A DNA stretch of 64,000 nucleotides from UBA8437 sp963582065 (GCA_963582065.1 CAUZRQ010000001.1:124001-188000), one strand, 5' to 3'. Counted from the stretch's first letter, positions 1 to 8,489 are shown. Notes: a model not told the origin generated them from the letters alone. Program-made: numbers and translations.

Positions 1-17
1 CGTCGATACCATCCACG

Positions 18-527
18 ATGATTGATGTCGACGCCGAACTGCTCGACCTCGACGCCGGATGGCGAGAGGTTCTGGAGGCCTACCAGATGGCCGAGGAGAC
101 TGGTGACGTCGATCCGAACGGGGCGATCGCGGGCGACCAGGGCATGGCGTCCGACGATGGCCTGGATCGGATCGACGGGGGGGCGGTGATTGGGTTGGCG
201 GAGTTGGCCGATGAGGACGAGTCGAGGGAGTGGATGCCTCGTGTCGTGTCGCTCGACGGATTCGATGGCGAGAGACTCTCGTCTCTTCATGGTCGCCTGA
301 TCGCGCTGGGTTGGCTGGGATTCGATGTCGGCGACCGCATGACCGGCATCCGGTATCAGTTGACTCGCGACGGCCAGCGGGTTCTTGACGGACTCGTCCC
401 GATTCCGACCCTGCGAGTTGTCGGCGAAGCAGAGGACGAGGAGGACTCACAAATCGGCACCGATCCGGATTCGTCAGCCGAGGCCGCGACGAGCGCGACG
501 GATGATCTCGACCCATCCGACGCGTAG
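18..527 (+). CDS. Hypothetical acidic protein, possibly 5'-truncated
   Basis: I do not recognise a family. The protein is strongly acidic, with Asp/Glu/Ser-rich stretches at both ends. A more ordered middle part, about residues 80-125, contains RLIALGWLGFDV followed by RYQLTRDGQRVL. This resembles the last helix and wing of a winged-helix domain, but that is only a resemblance. The frame stays open to the left window edge, so the ATG at 18 may be internal and the gene may start outside the window. It converges with the OmpA-like gene, whose stop lies 13 bp downstream. It is probably cytoplasmic, as no signal peptide or membrane helix is visible. Confidence 0.5.
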   Translation: MIDVDAELLDLDAGWREVLEAYQMAEETGDVDPNGAIAGDQGMASDDGLDRIDGGAVIGLAELADEDESREWMPRVVSLDGFDGERLSSLHGRLIALGWLGFDVGDRMTGIRYQLTRDGQRVLDGLVPIPTLRVVGEAEDEEDSQIGTDPDSSAEAATSATDDLDPSDA

Positions 528-540
528 CCGACCAGGTGGT

Positions 541-1302
541 CTACTGGCGGTTGATGTCGGGGTTCCACTGAGCCACGACGGCGTCGACGGGTAGCACGAA
601 GATCTCGACCCGGCGGTTCTTCTGCCTGGCGGTCTCGTTGCTGTTTGCCGTCAGCGGCTGGTTGGCACCGTATCCGGCAGCTCCGAGTCGAGATTGGTCG
701 ATTCCGAGTGTCTCCAGCGACACCAGCACGGCATTGGCTCGGTTGGTCGAAAGGTGCCAGTTGGTCGCGTGCCTCGAACGGGTATTGGCCTTGGCGATGC
801 GTCGGTCGTCGGTGTGCCCGACGATGAGAATGTTGAGATCCTTGGCGTCGCCCTGGTTCATGATTGCGGCGAATTCCTTGAGGATTGTCGTCGCTGTCTT
901 GTCGTTGACCACCGCGCTGCCGCTCTGGAAGAGAATGTCCTCGCCGATCCTGCTGACTCCGCTTTGCGGATCGAACTGGAACAACGGGTACTTCTGCTTC
1001 AACGCTTGGAGCCGGCGAGTCGCTTCCGGTGACAGGGGGCTCTGCTGCTTCAGCAGGCTGACGTAACGCTGCTGCAACAGAGTCCGCTCGCTCTGCATGT
1101 TGGTCAGCCGTTGGCTCGAGACGTCGAGGTTGGACTTCAACGCCACGTTGTTTTGACTGAGTTGCCGGTTCTGTCCGGCCAACTGCATCGCCCGAATCTG
1201 GGACTGACGCAGCGTCTGCTGGGGAACCATGTTGCAGCCGGCCGGGATCGAAAGAGCCAGGGCCAGGAGAACAAGCGTGGGTGTGCGGGCCGTCGCGAAC
1301 AT
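541..1302 (-). CDS. OmpA-family peptidoglycan-binding lipoprotein
   Basis: The 253-residue product has a lipoprotein-type signal (hydrophobic residues 9-19, then SIPAGC with Cys23). A Gln/Asn/Leu-rich probable coiled coil follows at about residues 25-95. The C-terminal OmpA/Pal/MotB-like domain starts near ILFQSGSAVV and contains the hallmark VGHTDD and the NRRVEIFVLP end. Such domains bind diaminopimelate in peptidoglycan and tether the envelope. The start at 1302 was chosen because an AAGGAG Shine-Dalgarno (1309-1314) sits 6 nt upstream and the signal peptide begins there. An in-frame upstream extension exists but lacks these features. It is transcribed alone. Confidence 0.88.
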   Translation of the reverse strand: MFATARTPTLVLLALALSIPAGCNMVPQQTLRQSQIRAMQLAGQNRQLSQNNVALKSNLDVSSQRLTNMQSERTLLQQRYVSLLKQQSPLSPEATRRLQALKQKYPLFQFDPQSGVSRIGEDILFQSGSAVVNDKTATTILKEFAAIMNQGDAKDLNILIVGHTDDRRIAKANTRSRHATNWHLSTNRANAVLVSLETLGIDQSRLGAAGYGANQPLTANSNETARQKNRRVEIFVLPVDAVVAQWNPDINRQ

Positions 1303-1363
1303 GAGGCACTCCTTATATTGCCGACCCGGGCCAGGCCATGTCGGTGCCGTGGTCAAGGACCGC

Positions 1364-1383
1364 GCAACACGCAACACGCAACA
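1364..1383. repeat. GCAACAC tandem repeat, about 2.9 copies
   Basis: Three consecutive 7-bp units (GCAACAC, GCAACAC, GCAACA) occur in the leader of the OmpA-like gene, about 60-80 bp upstream of its start codon. The function is unknown. It could be slippage-prone or a protein-binding repeat. Confidence 0.5.
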
Positions 1384-1555
1384 GGGACCAACCGGTCTGA
1401 AATCGTCTTGGATGTGGCTGGAATCGGGCGGGGGAGAAAGAGAGAGCGTTGAGTTTGAGAGAACTGGACACGGTGTTGCTGAGAGAGGCAACGGATCGCG
1501 CCCGATGAGTGAGGGCGGATTTATAGTGTCCCGGAGCAGAACATGCCTAGAGCAA

Positions 1556-1574
1556 ACCACAATTTTGTTGTGGT
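1556..1574. other. Perfect inverted repeat downstream of the HTH/acidic-repeat gene
   Basis: ACCACAA and TTGTGGT flank a TTTTG loop, giving a perfect 7-bp stem about 42 bp past the stop codon of the minus-strand gene at 1616-3241. It could be a weak terminator or an operator. No T-tract follows on the minus strand, so an intrinsic terminator is not well supported. Confidence 0.3.
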
Positions 1575-1615
1575 CCGGTGGCGGAGGCGGACGGCCGCCG
1601 AATCGTCAGGTGGGG

Positions 1616-3241
1616 CTAGTTGAACAACCCGCCGACGGCGTCGATCAGACCACCCGTTATCGGGGTGGGATCCTGCCAGCCCCAGATCGATTTGACGAGT
1701 TCAAACAGGACCATGCCGCAAAAGACCATCAATCCTGTCGAGAACATCATCGCCAGGAATGTGCCGACGCCCCATTCGTGCTCGACCGCAGCGACGATTC
1801 GCTGTTCAACCGGGACGGCGTAGTCCTCGGCTTCCTCGTCGTCGAAGACATCATCATCGGCGTCGAAGACGTCGAGGTCTCCTCCGAGTTCGTCGTCGTC
1901 GCCGAAGATGTCGTCATCGACCTCGTCGAGGTCATCATCGCCGCCGATGTCCGTGAACTCGTCGAAGATATCGTCGTGGTCGGCCGACTTCTTGACAACG
2001 GTCGCCGAGTAGTCATCGGCGTCTTCTTCGTCGTCAAACAGCAGCACGCTGGTATCGGTGTCGGCCTCTTCGTCGTCGGCCCCGGCCATCTCGAAATCCG
2101 TTCCGTCGTCGACCATCGCGGGCACCTCGACCTGTGTCTCGTCGGCCGTTTCGCTGTCGAGATCCAGTGAGATGCCGCTGTCGGCGATGGTGACGTCACC
2201 CAGATCGACTCCACTGCCGGAGGACTCCAGGCTGATCCCGCTTTCGTCGCCGACCTCCAGGCTGATTCCGCTCTCGGCCACCGTCTCAAGCGAAATCCCG
2301 CTGTCCGCGGCCGGTTCCAGTGATACTCCACTGCCCTCGGCGATCTCGGTCATGTCCAGGTCTTCAACTGCTCGAGGCGTTTCGAGCATGGTGGCTTCAA
2401 GTGCGTCGCTGGCGACCAACTTGACGTCGCTGTCACTGCCAGCCATCCCAGGATCCTCGGTCACAGGATCGGCCACCAACCGCACTTCGCTGTCGGATTC
2501 GGCCATGACCGGCGCGTCGTCATCGACGACCAGGATCGGCGCATCGTCATCCTCGGACAGGATCGGCGCGTCGTCATCGACGGACAGGATCGGCGCGTCG
2601 TCATCGACGGACAGGATCGGTGCGTCGTCATCGACGGACAGGATCGGTGCGTCGTCATCGACGGACAGGATCGGTGCGTCGTCATCGACGGACAGGATCG
2701 GTGCGTCGTCATCGACGGACAGGATCGGTGCGTCGTCACTCTCGACGCTGTTTGCGATCAGGCGGACATCGCTGTCGGATTCGTTCATGTCAGCAACAGC
2801 CGGCTCATCGCCAACAACCAGTTGCACGTCGTCGTCGTCGTCGTCGGACGAATCGTCGAGTTCAAGGCTCGGGTCGATCACCAGGCGAACATCGCTGTCG
2901 GATGTGTCATCGACCAGCAGGGGCTCGTCGTCAAGAGACTGCTGAACCAGGGTCGGTTGATCGGCCATGACCCCGTCGTCGTCATCGAGCAACGACGTGG
3001 TCCCCGTCGTTTCGAAATCCTCGTCTTCCAGCGACGGATCGTCTCCTCCCAAACCGCCGTCTACGGAAGAATCGGCCTGCCGAGATCGAGCGAATTCCTC
3101 GACGTCCTCGGCGCGGAACTTCCACGTCCCTCGATCGGCGAATCCCCGAAGTTCACCGGTTCCTCGCAGACGATTGATCTCCGCTTGGGGAATCCCCAGG
3201 AATTCGACCGTTTCCTCGATGCTGAGATACTTGCTGGCCAT
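1616..3241 (-). CDS. Excisionase-like HTH protein with acidic repeats and C-terminal membrane helix
   Basis: Residues 1-52 form a MerR/excisionase-type helix-turn-helix (YLSIEETVEFLGIP, then GELRGFADRGTWKFRAEDVE). Residues 55-480 are very acidic and built of short recurring motifs: SDSDVRLV-type at about 115, 155, 250 and 270; nine 9-residue DDDAPILSV units at 168-248; SGISLE-type repeats at 303-360; and DDIFDE/DDVFDDEE clusters to about 470. One hydrophobic helix (about 491-515) closes the protein. The layout suggests a DNA- or protein-binding head held to the membrane by a long disordered tether. The start at 3241 has a GGTGGAG sequence about 10 nt upstream. The molecular role is unknown. 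'Excisionase' here describes the fold and does not imply recombination. Confidence 0.8.
   Translation of the reverse strand: MASKYLSIEETVEFLGIPQAEINRLRGTGELRGFADRGTWKFRAEDVEEFARSRQADSSVDGGLGGDDPSLEDEDFETTGTTSLLDDDDGVMADQPTLVQQSLDDEPLLVDDTSDSDVRLVIDPSLELDDSSDDDDDDVQLVVGDEPAVADMNESDSDVRLIANSVESDDAPILSVDDDAPILSVDDDAPILSVDDDAPILSVDDDAPILSVDDDAPILSVDDDAPILSEDDDAPILVVDDDAPVMAESDSEVRLVADPVTEDPGMAGSDSDVKLVASDALEATMLETPRAVEDLDMTEIAEGSGVSLEPAADSGISLETVAESGISLEVGDESGISLESSGSGVDLGDVTIADSGISLDLDSETADETQVEVPAMVDDGTDFEMAGADDEEADTDTSVLLFDDEEDADDYSATVVKKSADHDDIFDEFTDIGGDDDLDEVDDDIFGDDDELGGDLDVFDADDDVFDDEEAEDYAVPVEQRIVAAVEHEWGVGTFLAMMFSTGLMVFCGMVLFELVKSIWGWQDPTPITGGLIDAVGGLFN
2498..2740 (-). repeat. Nine in-frame 27-bp repeats encoding DDDAPILSV
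   Basis: Nine tandem 27-bp units lie inside the HTH/acidic protein gene (residues 168-248). Seven encode xDDAPILS[V/E]; the last two are degenerate (DAPILVV, DAPVMAE). The central copies are almost identical at DNA level, differing mainly by a C/T at one third-codon position. That indicates recent expansion by slippage or unequal recombination. Copy number may vary among strains. Confidence 0.9.
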
Positions 3242-3523
3242 GTTGAAGAGGCTCCACCGAGACGGGACGTAGGCCGTGTCAGATCAGGGAGTTGTCGTAG
3301 GGATCTACTTGAAAACCGGCCAGAACGACCGACTACGGCAGGTCGAAAAAGACCTCCACCTGCCTGCTTTATTCTAGGTGGCCCATGCAATGATGCAAGA
3401 TGATTGGTTGGAAGCGATTGAGAATCCGACCGATGGTAGCGATTGTAGCGGCGGCCTTGCGTCGGCCGTTGGGGAGTGGGAGACTTCGGATTCGTTCACG
3501 TTTCCCGGCCTTGGTGGGAATCG

Positions 3524-4993
3524 ATGCAACCGGCCAATCTGCTGTTTGTCCTTTCGGACCAGCACAACCGTGACACGCTGGGGTGCTACGGTCACCCCGC
3601 GATCCGGACCCCGCACCTGGATGCACTGGCTGCTCGGGGTGTTCGTTTCGACGCCGCCTACACGAATTGTCCGATCTGTGTGCCGGCCCGTGCCAGCCTG
3701 GCGACCGGAGAATATGTGCACCGGATCGGGTACTGGGACAACGCGTTCCCCTATGACGGTCGCGTGCCCGGCTGGGGCCATCGGCTGCAGGCGGCCGGTC
3801 ACCGGGTCGATTCGATCGGCAAGCTGCACTACCGCAGCGTTGAGGACGATGATGGCTTCAGCGATCGGATCGTGCCGTTGAACGTCGTCGACGGAGTCGG
3901 TGACGTGATGGGGGCGATCCGCGACGACCCGCCGATCCGCGTCGGGATGCGGGGCGGTGTGACCGATGCGGGGCCGGGGACGTCGACCTACATCGACTAC
4001 GACATCGAGATCGCCGACCGGTCTGTCGAGTGGTTGCGGAGCCGTTCGGTCGAGCCGGATGCTCGGCCGTGGATGCTGTTCTGCAGCTTCGTCTGTCCTC
4101 ATCCGCCCTTCATTGCACCGCCCGATCTGTTCGAGCTCTATCCGCCGGAGGACATCCCGCTGCCGGTGCAGAATCACCCCGACGAGCAACCACGTCATCC
4201 GGCACTGGAGACGCTGCGGCGGACGATGAACTACGACGGTCCCTTCAGCGACGACCAGATCCGGAAGGTGACCGCTGCCTACTACGGCACGTGCACACAC
4301 CTGGATCGCCAGGTGGGCCGCGTGCTGGAAGTGCTTGAGCAGACGGGTCTGGCCGAATCGACCCGGGTCATCTACACGAGCGATCACGGCGAGAGCATGG
4401 GGCGCCGCGGCTTGTGGGGCAAGTTCACGCTCTACGAGGAATCGGCCGCTGTGCCACTGATCCTGGCCGGTCCCGATGTGCCTGTCGGTCAATCGACCGA
4501 CGACCCGGTGACATTGGTCGACTGCCACCCCACGATTCTCGAAGCGGTTGGCGTGGAAGCCGAGAGCGGCGATGCCCGATTGCCGGGTCGATCGTTGTGG
4601 CCGATTGCCGGTGGTGAGCCGCTGGGCCGGGCGGCCTTCAGCGAGTACCACGCGGTGGGTACGACCGGCGGCAGTTTCATGATCCGTCACGGGTCCCACA
4701 AGTACATCCACTACGTGGGCGAAGCGCCGCAGTTGTTTGACCTGGCCGCCGATCCGCTCGAGACGACCGACTTGGCCGACGATCCGGCCAGTGTGGGGAT
4801 CCGTGAGCGGATGGAGGCCCTGCTGGGCGAGATCCTGGACCCCGACGAAGTCGATGCGAGGGCCAAGGCGGACCAGGCCGCCCTGGTGTCGTCTCATGGC
4901 GGCCGTGAGGCGGTGCTGGCACGGGGAACATTCGTCAATTCGCCTGTTCCGGGTGAGGAGCCACGTTTTGAGCCGGGTGATGGTCACCAGTGA
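3524..4993 (+). CDS. Cytoplasmic sulfatase (choline-sulfatase-like)
   Basis: This is a 489-residue type I sulfatase. The formylglycine motif C52-V-P-A-R56 fits CxPxR. The N-terminal metal-site motif is LLFVLSDQHNRDTLGCYG, and the later metal-binding motif is YTSDHGESMG. There is no signal peptide, so it acts in the cytoplasm, as choline-sulfatase-type enzymes do; the substrate itself cannot be read from sequence. The start was set at ATG 3524 because the family begins just before the LLFVLSDQ strand; an upstream in-frame ATG at 3476 would add 16 unmatched residues. It overlaps the following DUF997 gene by 14 nt and is followed by a symporter, suggesting uptake and intracellular desulfation of one sulfated solute. 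Confidence 0.88.
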   Translation: MQPANLLFVLSDQHNRDTLGCYGHPAIRTPHLDALAARGVRFDAAYTNCPICVPARASLATGEYVHRIGYWDNAFPYDGRVPGWGHRLQAAGHRVDSIGKLHYRSVEDDDGFSDRIVPLNVVDGVGDVMGAIRDDPPIRVGMRGGVTDAGPGTSTYIDYDIEIADRSVEWLRSRSVEPDARPWMLFCSFVCPHPPFIAPPDLFELYPPEDIPLPVQNHPDEQPRHPALETLRRTMNYDGPFSDDQIRKVTAAYYGTCTHLDRQVGRVLEVLEQTGLAESTRVIYTSDHGESMGRRGLWGKFTLYEESAAVPLILAGPDVPVGQSTDDPVTLVDCHPTILEAVGVEAESGDARLPGRSLWPIAGGEPLGRAAFSEYHAVGTTGGSFMIRHGSHKYIHYVGEAPQLFDLAADPLETTDLADDPASVGIRERMEALLGEILDPDEVDARAKADQAALVSSHGGREAVLARGTFVNSPVPGEEPRFEPGDGHQ

Positions 4994-5318
4994 GACCGGG
5001 GCGGTGCCCCCGATGGGAGATCCCGAGGCGCGGCACCTGAGGCAGTGCCTGCGGGAAGCCGGCGTGGTGCTGGGATTGTGGCTGGCGGGATTGGCCTGGA
5101 CGCTGGTGGTGGTGATCGGTTGGGGTTACATGCCGGTCTCTGAACGTCCGGAGACGCCCGAGCTGATCTGGGGGATGCCGGCGTGGGTGGTCTGGGGGTT
5201 GTTCGTGCCGTGGTTCCTCGAGATTGCCGCGGCATGGTGGTTCGCCCTGAAAGTGCTCGCCGACGACGATCCCGACCAGGCGGTCGGGCCTGATGGTGAC
5301 GCGGGAGCGGCACCGTGA
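4980..5318 (+). CDS. DUF997/YhdT-like small membrane protein
   Basis: The 112-residue protein has two hydrophobic helices (about residues 28-50 and 65-95), the second ending PWFLEIAAAWWFALKVLADDD. This pattern matches the DUF997 (YhdT) family, whose genes lie next to sodium:pantothenate-type symporters and are thought to be partner subunits. Here it sits between a sulfatase, overlapped by 14 nt, and an SSS symporter, with stop and start sharing GTGA. An alternative start is ATG 5013, which would remove the overlap with the sulfatase. The role as a symporter accessory is inferred from family and context. Confidence 0.75.
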   Translation: MVTSETGAVPPMGDPEARHLRQCLREAGVVLGLWLAGLAWTLVVVIGWGYMPVSERPETPELIWGMPAWVVWGLFVPWFLEIAAAWWFALKVLADDDPDQAVGPDGDAGAAP

Positions 5319-6934
5319 CCGGACTGCTTGCCCAGCAACCGTGGTACCACCTCGGACAACGGGACTATGCGATCCTGGTCCCCTTCGGGCTGTTCATGCT
5401 CGGGGTGGCCGTGATCACCGTGCTCTCGCACCGTTACCAGAAGACCGGGGATTTCCGCTCCGAGTACTACGTGGCGAACCGCAGCTTCGGGACCTGGGTG
5501 CTGGCGATGTCGTGGGTGGCGACAATGGCCAGCGGGGGCAGTTTCCTGGGCTACCCCTCGCTGGTGTATTCCTATGGCTGGAGCATGGCCTTCTGGGTCA
5601 GCGGGTCGATGGTGACCGCGGTGGTGGGGTTGGGAATCGTCGGCAAGCGGATCAACCGGCTGGCGCGGCGGACCGGCGCGCTGACGCTGGTCGACCTGCT
5701 GCGAGACCGGTTCGGGTCGCATGCGGTGGGCGTGACCTACTCGGTGGTGATCCTGGTTACGACCAGCGTCTACCTGGTCGCCCAGTTCGTTGCCGGCGCG
5801 AGGATTCTCGAGAACCTGCTCGAGACCAGCTATGCGATGGGGCTGTTGATGTTTGCCGTTTCGGTGGTGGTCTACACCACCTTCGGCGGGTTCCGCGCCG
5901 TGGCCTGGACCGATACGCTGCAGGGCATCGTGATGATCATCGGGGTCGTGCTGCTGGTCCCCCTGTCACTTTCGGCCGTCGGCGGCCTGGAACAGGCGAC
6001 CCTGACCGGCGAGCGGTCGCAGGCGGTACGGGTGGACCCCGAGGCGGCCGAGCACGGGGTGGAGACCGAGCGTCACGCCTACCTGTATCCGCCCGGCCCG
6101 CGGAAGCACACCGAGCCGGGAGACGACAAGATGGGTGGGATGTTCCTGCCGTTTGGCATGGGGCTGTCGTTGTTCCTGATCCGCTCGCTGGGCGCGTTGA
6201 TGATGCCCACGACGGTGCCGCGGATGTTGGCATTCCGCGACACCAAGGCATTGAGGCGGGCGCTGATTGTGTTGGCCCCGTACTTCCTGTTGATGTATGG
6301 CAGCAGCCTGATCACGATGAACTGCGCCCACTCGCTGGGAATCGATCTGCCGCCGGGAAAGTCCGACCAGGCCATGCCGGCCCTGGCCCAGAGGCTGGTC
6401 GAACTCGATGTCGCACCGGCGATGTTGGCCGGTCTGCTGATCGCCGCTCCGTTCGCGGCGGTGATGTCGACGGTCGATTCGGCACTCCTGGTCATCAGCG
6501 CCAGCGTGGTGCGGGACCTGGTCGAGAAGTCCTTTGGCGTCCAGCTTTCGGATACCGGCATCAGGCGGCTGAGTTATTCGGTGACCGGCCTGGCCGGAGT
6601 GGGGGTCTTTGCCGGGGCGTTGATGATCGAGCCGCGTTTTCTGCAGCCGCTGGTGATTCACTACGTTGGCGGCTCGGCCTCGGCACTGTTCTGGCCGGGA
6701 CTGGCGACGTTGTTCTGGCGACGGGCCACCGCACGCGGTGTGACCGCCGGGCTGGCCGGCGGGGGTGTGGTTTATGTCGCGGCGATCTTCTTCAAGCCCC
6801 TGATTGACCCCGTCGTGTCGCTGCACCCGTTCGTTTTCGGTTTCGTCGGTTCGGGCCTGCTGGTCGCCGTCGTCAGCGTGTGCACCCGGGGACAGGACGA
6901 AGAACAACTGGCTCCGTACTTCGGGCGGATCTAG
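5315..6934 (+). CDS. Sodium:solute symporter (SSS family, PanF-like)
   Basis: The 539-residue protein has about 13 predicted membrane helices and typical SSS features: YYVANRSFGTW near residue 50, MSWVATMASGGSFLGYPSL in TM2, and the long FAAVMSTVDSALLVISASVVRDL region near residue 385, which carries the Na+-site serines. A loop at about residues 225-275 between helices is longer and more charged than usual. Translation starts at GTG 5315, overlapping the stop of the DUF997 gene. The substrate is unknown. Overall form with a DUF997 partner recalls the pantothenate symporter, but the coupled sulfatase argues for a sulfated solute or its organic part. Confidence 0.88.
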   Translation: MTGLLAQQPWYHLGQRDYAILVPFGLFMLGVAVITVLSHRYQKTGDFRSEYYVANRSFGTWVLAMSWVATMASGGSFLGYPSLVYSYGWSMAFWVSGSMVTAVVGLGIVGKRINRLARRTGALTLVDLLRDRFGSHAVGVTYSVVILVTTSVYLVAQFVAGARILENLLETSYAMGLLMFAVSVVVYTTFGGFRAVAWTDTLQGIVMIIGVVLLVPLSLSAVGGLEQATLTGERSQAVRVDPEAAEHGVETERHAYLYPPGPRKHTEPGDDKMGGMFLPFGMGLSLFLIRSLGALMMPTTVPRMLAFRDTKALRRALIVLAPYFLLMYGSSLITMNCAHSLGIDLPPGKSDQAMPALAQRLVELDVAPAMLAGLLIAAPFAAVMSTVDSALLVISASVVRDLVEKSFGVQLSDTGIRRLSYSVTGLAGVGVFAGALMIEPRFLQPLVIHYVGGSASALFWPGLATLFWRRATARGVTAGLAGGGVVYVAAIFFKPLIDPVVSLHPFVFGFVGSGLLVAVVSVCTRGQDEEQLAPYFGRI

Positions 6935-7044
6935 AGATGGGTGGGGCTGCTTGCAAGCAACCCGGGCCTAGTTTCTACTAGCAGCACTCCCCGGGGGCGG
7001 CTCACCGGCCAACCCCGTCACACTCCTCGCATTCTTTTTCCCTC

Positions 7045-7494
7045 ATGGCTGACGACCTGGTCTTCATGATGGGTGAATTCGAAGCGTTGGTGCCGGGGGA
7101 CCGACGGTACGCGGAGAACCACCTTTGGCTGCAGGAGGATGGAGATTTCCTGAAGGTCGGGCTGACGTCCTACGCGGTCCGCCTGCTGCAGGATGTCTAC
7201 TTTCTGGACTGGAGCGTCGACCCGCATTCGAATGTGCTGGCCGGCCAGGAGATTGGAGAGATCGAGAGTTCGAAGGCCGTTTCGAGCCTGTTTGCTCCGG
7301 TGGACGGGCAGGTGCTGGAATTCAACGACGTTGCACTCGAGGACCCTTCGGCAATCAACACTGCCGGTTACGGAGATGGTTGGCTGTATCGGTTTCGGAC
7401 TGATGCCGTGTTGCTCGATCCGCAGGAATACCTCGCGGTGCTCGACAGCGGCTGGGAAGATACTCAGCGGATAATCAAGGGGCAACTCAACTGA
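7045..7494 (+). CDS. GcvH-like lipoyl-domain protein
   Basis: The 149-residue protein carries a glycine-cleavage-H-type lipoyl domain. GLTSYAVRLLQDVYFLDW is followed by the lipoylation hairpin IESSKAVSSLFAPVDG with Lys77, then DGWLYRFR as in GcvH. No glycine decarboxylase (P) or aminomethyltransferase (T) gene is nearby. It overlaps the next gene by one base (TGATG) and heads a four-gene operon with an Fe-S protein, a terpene cyclase and a polyprenyl synthetase. It could therefore be a dedicated lipoyl carrier for a redox or one-carbon step in that pathway, rather than the housekeeping H protein. That is an inference. Confidence 0.85.
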   Translation: MADDLVFMMGEFEALVPGDRRYAENHLWLQEDGDFLKVGLTSYAVRLLQDVYFLDWSVDPHSNVLAGQEIGEIESSKAVSSLFAPVDGQVLEFNDVALEDPSAINTAGYGDGWLYRFRTDAVLLDPQEYLAVLDSGWEDTQRIIKGQLN

Positions 7495-8489
7495 TGGCCG
7501 CCAAATCGCTGACCGTCGTCGTCTCGCAGTCGCCGAGCAAGAACCCCGCCAAGCGGCATCTCGAGGAGGAACTGGTTGCAGCGTTGATGCTCGATGAGAC
7601 TGTCGATGTGGCCGTCGTTCCGCACCTCTACAACCTCGACGCGAGCCATTCGGGGACCATGTTCCTGCAGTCGATGCGGGGGCACCTGGTGGTGTTGAGT
7701 TGGATGTACCCCCGGGCGGCTCACTGGCTGCTCGATCGAGTCGGCGTCAAGGGTCACCTGGGAGAAACGCTGCTCGAGGACCTCGACGAGGACGAAGATG
7801 TCGAGATCCCCGAACCGCAGGGGATCGGCGGTGTCGAACTGCCCGACCGAAACGTCTACTGCCTGGACCTGGGCGTCGATTCTGACCCGGGGGTGTTTCT
7901 CGAGGAGATTTCCCGGATCGTCGGAGAACTGACCGTCGAGACCGTCGAGTTGATGGACTGGATTTCGGGATCTCCCGAGCCGGAACAACTTGAACGGTAT
8001 CTCGATCCGTTGTCGGTGTTGACCGGGCAGGGAGGTGTCGAACCGGTCAAGCGGCGGTGGTACCCGGTGATCGATTACGAGCGATGTACCAACTGCATGG
8101 AGTGCATCGATTTCTGCCTGTTCGGTGTCTACGGTGTCGACACCTTCGACCGCATCCTGGTCGAACAACAGGACAACTGCAAAAAGGGCTGCCCGGCATG
8201 CAGCCGGGTCTGTCCCGAGAACGCGATCGTGTTTCCGCAGCACAAGGAACCGGCTGTCGCCGGGGCGCTGGGGGACGTCGGGGCCTTGAAGATCGATCTC
8301 TCTCGCCTCTTCGGCAACACCTCGGGGCTCGATACGGCGGTTTCCGAACGCGATGTCGAGTTGATGCGTGACGGTCGCGAGGCTGTGGGTGCGAGTGTCG
8401 GGATGCCCAAGCGGCAGTCCGATCGTGACTCGACCGAGCGAGATGATCTCGACGACGTCTTCGACGGTCTCGACGCCATGAATCTCTGA
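7494..8489 (+). CDS. Two-[4Fe-4S] ferredoxin-type protein with unknown N-terminal domain
   Basis: The 331-residue soluble protein has its ferredoxin core at residues 198-245. Cys198, 201, 204 and 208 form CxxCxxCxxxC, and Cys229, 233, 236 and 240 form CxxxCxxCxxxCP, so it should bind two [4Fe-4S] clusters. The first ~185 residues form a domain I do not recognise, starting with a beta-strand (LTVVVSQSP) and containing LVVLSWMYPRAAHWLL. The C-terminal ~80 residues are charged and probably flexible. Its start overlaps the stop of the GcvH-like gene and the terpene cyclase follows after 30 bp. A role in passing electrons to or from the lipoyl protein is plausible but not shown. Confidence 0.8.
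   Translation: MAAKSLTVVVSQSPSKNPAKRHLEEELVAALMLDETVDVAVVPHLYNLDASHSGTMFLQSMRGHLVVLSWMYPRAAHWLLDRVGVKGHLGETLLEDLDEDEDVEIPEPQGIGGVELPDRNVYCLDLGVDSDPGVFLEEISRIVGELTVETVELMDWISGSPEPEQLERYLDPLSVLTGQGGVEPVKRRWYPVIDYERCTNCMECIDFCLFGVYGVDTFDRILVEQQDNCKKGCPACSRVCPENAIVFPQHKEPAVAGALGDVGALKIDLSRLFGNTSGLDTAVSERDVELMRDGREAVGASVGMPKRQSDRDSTERDDLDDVFDGLDAMNL

Larger units (their letters stand above)
1303..1615. other. Intergenic leader region with short repeat and hairpin
   Basis: This 313-bp stretch lies between the start of the OmpA-like gene and the stop of the HTH/acidic-repeat gene, both on the minus strand. It should hold the promoter of the OmpA-like gene. I see a TATAAA box on the minus strand at 1520-1525 but no convincing -35 partner. 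It also contains the GCAACAC tandem repeat and the perfect inverted repeat listed separately. No coding potential is evident. Confidence 0.4.

Noticed and set aside
356..1309. Long open frame antisense to the first gene and across the OmpA-like gene
   Set aside because: Arg/Pro/Gln-rich shadow translation of a high-GC region; the OmpA-like frame in the same stretch has clear domains, a signal peptide and a ribosome site.
2498..2740. CRISPR-like regular repeat
   Set aside because: The 27-bp units are directly contiguous without spacers and encode an in-frame peptide repeat.
1616..3241. Excisionase of a mobile element
   Set aside because: Only the HTH is excisionase-like; there is no integrase, attachment site or other mobile gene nearby, and the protein ends in a membrane helix.
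3374..4987. 537-codon open frame antisense to the sulfatase
   Set aside because: No motif or plausible composition; the plus-strand frame has the complete sulfatase motifs.
6935..7044. Possible terminator between the symporter and GcvH-like genes
   Set aside because: Only short palindromes (GCTTGCAAGC) are visible, with no stable stem followed by a T-run.
7045..7494. Glycine cleavage system operon
   Set aside because: No P or T protein gene is adjacent; neighbours are an Fe-S protein and terpenoid enzymes.
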